NCBI GenBank assembly: GCA_002197995.1
Contig: NGZR01000003.1
Location: 2,418,001-2,482,000 of the forward strand
Direction: 5' to 3'
From: Gaeumannomyces sp. JS-464
Taxonomy: Eukaryota; Ascomycota; Sordariomycetes; Magnaporthales; Magnaporthaceae
Length of the DNA: 64,000 nucleotides
In this document: piece by piece, positions 55,641 through 64,000 of the stretch
Numbering within the stretch: the stretch's first letter is position 1
Layout: each line of letters begins with the position of its first letter
Translations under genes and position numbers: made by a program
The notes under the pieces: model-generated
Told to the model about the DNA's origin: nothing
Databases searched by the model: none
The model's input: the letters and a program-made list of their open reading frames with translations, nothing else

Positions 55641-56425
55641 TTGCTGCTGCCCCGGTTAACAAAATTGTCTATCGTCTCTCTATTTCCACGCCATGCTAGC
55701 CGCAGTGGCTGAGATGATGGCAGTGAAGTCATAGAACAAAGTGCACACTCGACTTGAGTGGAGCCCCCATGCAATCCTTTCTGCCCTTCGAGTCTAAGCC
55801 TCTAACGCTAGGTAGGTACCTAGGCAGCCTGCCCGTGCAGGGCCCGACCAAGGCGTGCTCGGTGGGCAGAAACGGGCGACCTGCGCCAGCCAGAGCCTTT
55901 CCTGCCCCCTTAGCTATGGGCGCGCTTCCCAATCAGCCACGGCCTCTTGTGGGGGGTTCCTCGTGGCTGCTTCCGAGTCGTCGGTCTAGGACTGGACCGT
56001 TGGCAGCCGCCAGTCCTAAGGCTTGCATTATCGAACGGGACTCGGGCGTCGCGCCTCCGTCTCTGCACCGTTGGCCTACATATTTTAGCGTCTGGCTTTC
56101 TGTGCCTCGGGGCGGTAGACGGCGCGCTACCTACCTACCTAGTTATCTACCTATCCGAGATGACTCTTTGCCTCGTTTCGGACCAAGAGTCCTTCTGCCG
56201 CTTCGTTTTGGTCCTGGCTGGCGCGGTGTCCTGCGCCCTGCTTCCTTATGTCTATCTTGGGCTACCAAAGATATCTGCTGTTTCTTTGCCGTACCCCTCA
56301 TCTCAGGAGTCTAAAATACATAGCTCCAGTCTCTCGTTTCGTGACGATATCTGTTTACCTAAGCCTGAGTTTGTCTCTTTTACTTTCGTTCTGCTTACTG
56401 CTCACTCATTATCATTAGCATAGAG

Positions 56426-58649
56426 GTGGCATCCCTGTTACTGGCAGATGCCTACTCCAAGATGGCGGACACAACCGTCCAAATTACACATACTAGCGCT
56501 GCCGCGGCACTCATGAACCTCGTCGGTCCCATTCCTGAAAGACCGACCACCCCCGGGAGCGCCGCAACCAAGAAAACCACGGCCAAGGCCGACCAGGTCC
56601 CGCCAGAGATGAGTGGCCCCTCGGGCAGCAAGGCCGAGTTTGGTGACGATTTCGTCCAAGGCTGGTTCAAATACGAGCCGCCCGATTCCTTTTCCAACCT
56701 GCTCGATGACGTCAGCGACGAGGCGAGGACCGTGGTCCAAAGGTCCGCTGGGAACGTCAGGCGTCGGGTATCTCAGGAACAACGACAGGACGAGGCTGCG
56801 AGGGCACAAACCAGCCAACAGCAGACCAGGGTCACGGCATCGGGGGCGCCACAACGCCCTCGACTTCGGATCGAGCACCGAGAGCCTCAGAGCCACAGAC
56901 CGTCACGTGGGAACCCAATTCTTCAACAGAGGGGCTTGTCGAGACCGACGCCGCTACTAAAAACCCCTTAAATGAGCCGCGTACCCGACAAGAGGGGCTT
57001 CTTGGTCGAGGGCTCATGGGAATATTCCAAGGAATGCATGTCAAACAGGGGATATCTTCCATGCTGCCTTGTCTAACCTTTAAAGGGAAGACTCCCGCGA
57101 CAACAGTGTACGGATGTTCTCAAGCCCCTGGTCCTGGTATTAGTTATCATACCGAGTCGGGACCTTTGTTCCTCTCCTCTTGCGGAGCACCAAACTAACA
57201 AGGAACAAACGTCCAGAGAATGCGTCGCGTGCCTGGACGATTTTGCACCCAAGAAAACGGTAAAAACGACCTGCCACAGCTACTGCCGGCCGTGCTTCGA
57301 GCAGCTGATCGAAACGGCGCTGGCCGCGGAGGCGCAGTGGCCGCCCAGGTGTTGTTTGAACGAAGTGCCCCTGAGCGCCATCACAGGCGGCCTGCCGCGC
57401 AGCCTGCGTGTCCGCTGCCTTGAAAAGGCCGCCGAGTACAGGGTGCCCGCCGACGAGCGTCTGTACTGTCCGCACCCGGACTGCGGCGTCTTCGTGGGGC
57501 AGCACCGCAGCTCCTTCTTTCAGCGCATGAGGAGCGGCGGCGGCGGCGGCAGCAGCAGCAGCAGCAGCAGCACCATCACCGCCGGCAAAACGACGTCGTG
57601 CCGCCGCGGCCACCGCATCTGCATCCCCTGCGGCCAGCCCGGCCACCCGGACGACGGGCCAAACTGCCGGCGCGACCCGGACCGGCGCCTGGCCGACGCA
57701 CTGGCCGACGAGGAAGGGTGGCGGCGCTGTTTTAAATGCGACGTGCTGGTCGAGCACACCGACGCGTGCCATCACATAACCTGTCGGTGCGGCGCTCAGT
57801 TCTGTTTCGTATGCGGGCTCAAATGGAGGACGTGCGACTGCACCTCAAACATGCTGCGCCTCGTCAAGGACGCGGCCAAAAACCGCCGCGAGGAGCGCGC
57901 CCGGCGCGAGCGCGACGACCGCCGCGCCGCCAAGAAGCGCAAGGAGGAGGCCGGCGTCGCCCGGGCCCAGGCGCGGATCCTGCGGCAGCACGCCGCCGCG
58001 AGGCCGCCCAGGCCGCGGCGGCCGAGGTCGAGGCCCGCTTTATGCGCGTCGACGCCCAGCTCGACCGCGTCAACTGGCAGCAGCGCCGCCAGATGGAGCG
58101 GCAGCAGGCGGCGCGCGAGCACGCGCTGCGTGACGAGGCCCGCGGCTTGCACGACAGGCTGCAGGCCGCGCACGACGCGGACCTGGCGGCGCTGGACGCG
58201 CGCGCGGAGCGCGACGACGACGCCGAGGCGCGCCGCGAGCTGGCGGCCGCGTCCGGCTCGAGCGCGAGGCCGAGGACGGCTACCGGGCGCTGCTGCAGCC
58301 GCTGTGGGCCGGGCGCGCGGACCGCGAGGAGCGCATCGCCGACGCAATGGCCGCGTACATGCGCCACAACGACGCCGCCATGCTCGGCTGGCGCGCGGCC
58401 CGCGAGAGGGAGGCCGCCAGCGCCCGCCACCGCCGCGACGAGGACCGCGAGATCAAGCTGGAGCTGCAGGCGCGCGAGATGCAGCGCCTCGATGACGGTT
58501 TCGCCGCGCGCGAGGCCGAACTGCTGATCCGGCACCGGGCCGAAAGGTGCTGGGCCAAGGCGCTGCTCGAGGAGCGCCGCAAGGTGTTTCGTCAGCTCAA
58601 AAGGCGCGAGATCGAGCGCGTGAGCCAAGTGGCCGACGAGCCTGCGTAG
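56426..58649 (+). CDS. RBR (RING-IBR-RING) E3 ubiquitin ligase, frame broken
   Basis: Ubiquitin ligase of the RING1-IBR-RING2 class, which forms a thioester with ubiquitin. The N-terminal ~180 residues (from MASLLLADAY or MADTTVQI at 56462) are disordered. A probable intron or frame break lies between about 56950 and 57215. RING1 is visible at ECVACLDDF-KTTCHSYCRPCF, IBR at RLYCPHPDCGVF with a GGS/Ser insert and CRRGHRICIPCGQPGH, and RING2 at CFKCDVLVEHTDACHHITCRCGAQFCFVCG, whose Cys in DACHH is the expected catalytic residue. A long Arg/Ala/Glu coiled coil follows. It shifts frame near 57998 and near 58250, and ends KRREIERVSQVADEPA at 58649. Domain order is unambiguous; start and first intron are uncertain. 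Confidence 0.82.
57534..57574 (+). repeat. coding GGC/AGC triplet repeat
   Basis: A run of GGC then AGC codons within the IBR region of the RBR ligase, encoding Gly5 and then Ser7. In-frame length change here would be tolerated. Confidence 0.75.
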
Positions 58650-59160
58650 AAATACTTTTTAGAAAAAAACGACAACCACTCTCTATGACGACCCGCATGA
58701 CCTCGCCTCCCAGTTCCTTTCTGATATACAAGCTTATCCAAATCGAATACGCCAAAAACTCCGCCTTTGCAGATAATCGAGGCTAACCTTCTTTCGCTGT
58801 GTAAGCAAATCGTGAACTTTTTAACATTTTGTATAAACAAAACCCTACGTGATTCCGTAACGGTGTTCCCCTCCTTCCCGTCCCAGTCGACGCACACCAC
58901 CCGCCCCAGTATTACCGGGTTTCCTTCGGTTTCTTCCAGCTCGGCACAGTTCGATCGGCGGCAGACAAAACAGCCATGTCTCCTCTGTGGCCCTCCTAGG
59001 AGATCCGCGCCGACGCTACCCAACAATCCAGGTACAGGCAATTTCCGGGCTAGCCCAGAGATCTCCCGAGGCATTCATCCGCAGAAAGAGACGGTCACCA
59101 ACAAGTGGGCTCGTTTGTCTTGCCCGCTATCGTGTCTCCACCAGCATCCACAAGGACACT
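58650..59160. other. convergent intergenic region
   Basis: 3' flanks of the RBR ligase and Erv29 genes. No gene was found. Confidence 0.45.
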
Positions 59161-60432
<1,272 letters not shown>

Positions 60433-62500
60433 TGTGTCGGTTTTGGGGGGTAATTTATATCTTTCGGGGCTCGAGGCCGTTTGTCCTCCTCTTGTTCTGC
60501 TCGACTGGTTCTCGGGTTTCACCAGGTCGAGGACAGGTCGGATGTTACGAAAGGGGGGTCGCAGTCGCCAGCTGTGTCGCGGCCAGCGAGGGAGAATGAA
60601 ATGCGGTTGGGACGTGTAGCCTGTCGCAGGTGGCGGGTTGCCGGCAAGAAAATAAGTTCGGGTGGGAGGGAAAAAAGGAGATGGGGGCTGAACAGAAAAA
60701 AATAGGAAAAGGGAAAAAAGTCACCCGAGGACGAAGTGGTTATTTGAGAAAAGAGAAGGAATTGATTCGATGGGGAAAAGGTGAAGTCGCAGAGAAAAAA
60801 AGGGACTGTGGTTTGGCGATGCAGCTTAGATAAAACAACTGTGTCCTCTTTGCTGGGAGCGAAGCTCGGCTCGTGGAGTAGGTCTCAAAGTAAGCGCGCC
60901 GCCCGCCGTCTGCACTGTGGTGGGGACCTCGGTGCTCTGGTGTATTTTGGCATACCAGCTGGGGTGGTGCCTGCGGCAGTGTCCGCAGCAGAAAAGGTAC
61001 ATGGCGTGGCTGAAAAGGGGACCTGCGTCTGGGTGCGGCGCTGCCAGGCTTGCGGGTACCCCGCGGCTAGAGGTACTTGTGCTTGAGGCTTGGGGCGGGC
61101 AGGGTTGGACTTCTCGAACGGACGGGCCCCATCGAACATACGTGAGGGACGCTTGGGAAATGGGGAAGCCGTTTCAAACCCGGCAGCGCCCAAGAGGGTC
61201 GGATCTGCAATTTCTTCTTCTCCTGGCCGAAACGCATCGACGAGGACGTCGACGCACAATCACGACTCGCCCGACGAGGGCCCCGTGCTCGCTCTGGCGA
61301 GGGCGCTGTGCAGCAGCGCGCACCGCGTTCTGGATACGTGGTCACATTAGGCAATTGCAACGCGCACCCGCATTTTCGAAATGGATCATTACGGCCATGC
61401 TCCGTCTTGACGTCGCCAGGGGAAAAGTCTAACTGGAATCGCCGGCCCAGCCAGCGTGCACGGTCCCCTAACTGGCTTTGGTCGATCGCGCGGGGTTCAA
61501 CAAGAGAGAAGAAGCTCGACTTGTGAGCGGCACCGTTGAACCGAACGGGAGCCACAGACAGGGACACCACGCGTGACACACTCTTCAACGCTCGCTCGTC
61601 CAGCGCTTTGGCGCGAATCGTGCGGCGACTTGGAATCCAGAGCTACCCAGTCCAGTTTTGGATGAAATGATCTCGATAATCAAGCCGATCAACATCTGCT
61701 TTACTGTGCCGCAGCCCGTCCCGTCCCTCCATCCTCCCATCATCTAATCTGACACTACGTGCTGGTTCTCGCACTTTTTAGTTATGTAAGCGTCAGCGGC
61801 GCTCTTGAGGCTCAACCACCCCCTGGCGGGCAGTGCAAGCATCTGGCGTCCCAAAAAAGCGTGGCAGCCCACCCGCACACCACCCCTGCCGGCATCAGAC
61901 CCGAAAATAGCCCGCCTATGAGACGACGCCCACGGCCCGGGTGGCTCAGTAGCTCAGCTCTTGGCCCTTCTGCAAGTGCATGACAGCATGCACAACGGGC
62001 GATGCATCGATGGCGCGAACGACTTTGGCTGCTTGGGTGCTGACTTGGTATAGTAATTATGTCTTACCTGGCTGCTGCGACGGCTCCTGGCCAGGCAACG
62101 GCCAACCGATGAGGCGTGCATTCCCGGTTTGCCCTAGGTTGTTTTTTTCGTGTGCGGCTGGCCTCGATTTGGCTGCGTGTTCGGAACCCGCCGAGCGATT
62201 CTCGGGTCTTGCTTTCTCTCGGCCTTGACGATCCCGGCAAATCCCACCTGACACTTGTGCAAGAAAATCGCCGAGGGTGGACCGCTGTTTTTGTTCCTGA
62301 TTCCCACCAGCGTTCCACTGCCTGGGATGCGGGAGTACAAACTGCCTCAAATAGGCAATTCGGCTTATTTTAAGCATCGTCTTGAAGTCTATCCAAACTA
62401 GTAAAAATTCGCTAATTCTATACAGGGTTGGAACAAAATATGTACAAGAACAGGAAAAACATTTCAGCCCCATTGTACATCTTCGCCGATGATAGTTAAC
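60433..62500. other. gene-free stretch upstream of Erv29
   Basis: About 2 kb between the Erv29 start and the stop of the cupredoxin gene. Open frames on both strands lack domains and have atypical composition. The Erv29 promoter must lie in the first few hundred bases. Confidence 0.4.
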
Positions 62501-64000
62501 CTACGGCCTTGGCCCAGGTGTGAACCCCCTATCTGCGTTGGACGAGAACGAGAATTGCCGCGACTGCTGGTACGCATGGAATGCCGGACTCCTGGGCGCC
62601 GCTGAGAGCTCCACCGGCGCGGGAGGAGGCGGGAGCTCGTAAGCGCCATGCACGCCGGGCCTCGGAGCCCAATGGGGCGCAGGCCTAATGCTGCCGTGGT
62701 GCGGTATGTACTGCTGCTGCTGCTGCTGATGCTGCGGACCATGCCCAGGGATCGGTTGGTACGTCAGGAACGAGCCCGGGCTGAAAGGCGGCGTTCTACC
62801 CCCCGAGTGCGGCGGCGGTGGCGGCGCCACCACGTTCTGGTAGTGGTGCGGGTGGTACGGATGGTGCGCGTGGTGCGCATGGTCGGGCGCCGCAACCCCC
62901 GCCGCGCGGTACGGGTCGTGCGCGACCGCTGCCGCCGCCGCCGAGTACGGGGAGACGGCCGTGGGGAACGGCGAGTGGCCGGGGCTCGACAACGGGCCGG
63001 CGTGTTGCTGCTGCTTAACGTCGAGCGGGGCGGCGTTGGCCGAGAGCGGGGTGCTGCCCTCGCCGAAGCGCGGCGTCGGCGGGTTGGTCGCCGTGGCGCT
63101 GTCCTTCTTCGACCACGGCAGCCCGCGGTTGCTCCTCCTTCGCAGATGAACAGCAGCGCGCCAACCAGCGCGAGGGCTGCAGCCCCACCGATGGCGATGC
63201 CCGCTATCTGCCCGGGCCCCAGTGCGGGTGCCTGGTGCTGGCCCGCCGCGCCGGCTGCCGACGGCGTCGTCGGGCGCGCGTCTCGCTGGGCCAGGGGTCG
63301 CCGGGGTGAGCTGGAGACTGGCCTTTTTTACGGCTTCCTCCTGCTTCTCCAACGTCTGGGTCGAGTTCTGTGTGCGCAGGGCTAGTTAGCCGCTATCCCA
63401 ACCGAGAAGCAGGGGCGGGCGGTGTTTAAAGAAAACCCACAGGGTTGATCACGCCGATCATCTTGTGATCTACACATGACCCCGGGGCAGGGCAGTATAA
63501 GAATATCGGCTGCGTGTCGTTTATCTTGACGGAGAAGGTAGGCAGGTTGCTCGACACCACATGCGGCGTCTGGATTTTGCTGAAGAAGCCGACGTGGTTG
63601 ACGCCGGTGAGCTCGTAGGGGATGCATGGGAACTCAAAGTCGGAACGCGCTACTGCGTGGCCGCCAGGGTAGAAGCGAAAGACTGGGCGCCGCGGACGTC
63701 AGGATCAACATGAGCCAAAAAGCAGGAAGAACAGAGAGGAGGATAACCTACGGACGGTATCGCCCTTCTCCGCCGTTATGCTGTTTGGCTGAAACTTGAA
63801 ACCGTCCTGGTGTCGACCATGTTCTGGTTAGCCCTGACCATTACTGGTCCACAACAAATATCTACTCCGGAGTGGAATGTGTTCGTACAGCACCGACGGC
63901 GACAGTGTGCGTAGCTGCCGCGGCAGACGATGTTGATGTTGATGTTGGAGGTATAGTAGTCTTTCTCGTTCGCGTCGAGGTTGATGAGGTCGTTTGGCTC
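62501..64000 (-). CDS. extracellular cupredoxin-domain membrane protein, 5' end outside the window
   Basis: Partial gene whose start lies beyond 64000. Exons are joined by small introns (about 63878-63814, 63747-63695 and 63450-63383). Order: a Ser/Thr-rich stretch ending ATHTVAVGA, then a cupredoxin-like domain (DGFKFQPNSITAEKGDTV, FRFYPGGHAVARSDFEFPC, YELTGVNHVGFFSKIQT, FSVKINDTQPIFLYCPAPGS, MIGVINP). The His and Cys ligands of a type-1 copper site are approximately placed, but the usual Met is not evident. A linker STQTLEKQEEAVKKASLQL follows, then one membrane helix (IAGIAIGGAAALALVGALLFI), a basic stop-transfer segment, and a His/Tyr/Gln/Pro-rich cytosolic tail ending DRGFTPGPRP. One-base lesions near 63298 and 63147 separate the helix from its flanks. 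Function unknown. Confidence 0.78.

Larger units (their letters stand above)
54733..56425. other. intergenic region with repeats
   Basis: About 1.7 kb with no supportable gene. It contains the second copy of the dispersed 63-bp repeat, a 22-base poly-A and purine-rich low-complexity sequence near 55375-55470. Confidence 0.4.

Overview
The window is nuclear DNA of a filamentous ascomycete (Pezizomycotina, most likely Sordariomycetes). The coding sequence is GC-rich. Genes are split by short GT-AG introns of about 50-180 bp, often with a CTAAC-like branch site and a pyrimidine-rich acceptor. They are densely packed on both strands with no operons. The gene content is also typical: an Mps1-type cell-wall MAP kinase, Tho7, a fungal rhodopsin-domain membrane protein, a secreted FAD oxidase and an extracellular cupredoxin protein. 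I cannot name the species.

Layout. 1.6-6.0 kb: the cell-integrity MAP kinase and an SR-protein-kinase-like gene, tail to tail. 6.0-8.7 kb: no gene. 8.8-12.2 kb: cohesin Rad21/Scc1 and tubulin cofactor A. 12.7-16.1 kb: THO subunit 7 and Elongin A, divergent. 16.8-21.0 kb: a four-exon NEDD8/Rub1 gene that no long ORF reveals, a 19-bp minisatellite, prohibitin-2, and divergently from it a CstF-64/Rna15-like 3'-end factor. 21.8-26.7 kb: a CorA magnesium transporter and a DUF3237 protein, divergent. 27.3-32.9 kb: a Mob2-type kinase activator with an 852-bp first intron, and divergently TFIIH subunit Tfb1. 33.5-37.0 kb: a small unknown protein, an acyl-protein-thioesterase-like hydrolase and an APH-fold protein. 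37.0-39.1 kb: low-complexity, transposon-like sequence. 39.2-43.5 kb: Paf1-complex Leo1 and a DUF3336/patatin protein that lacks its catalytic residues. 43.7-46.4 kb: a long unrecognised protein. 47.3-54.7 kb: SDH assembly factor 1, a FAH-family hydrolase, a secreted BBE-type oxidase and a rhodopsin-domain protein. 56.4-64 kb: an RBR E3 ligase, the cargo receptor Erv29/SURF4 and a cupredoxin membrane protein cut by the window end.

The genes are mostly single-copy housekeeping functions: transcription elongation and 3'-end formation (Elongin A, Leo1, Tho7, CstF-64, Tfb1), kinase signalling (Mps1, Mob2, SRPK), ubiquitin-like pathways (NEDD8, RBR ligase) and mitochondria (Phb2, SDHAF1). I see no biosynthetic cluster and no convincing new multi-gene system.

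The strongest window-wide signal is technical or evolutionary. About fifteen otherwise conserved genes carry single-base frameshifts, most of them one base missing from, or added to, a G/C run, so many conceptual proteins look truncated. This pattern fits uncorrected sequencing or consensus errors better than mass pseudogenisation. Tfb1 is different: besides frameshifts it has two in-frame stops, each explained by C-to-T at CpA, as in repeat-induced point mutation (RIP).
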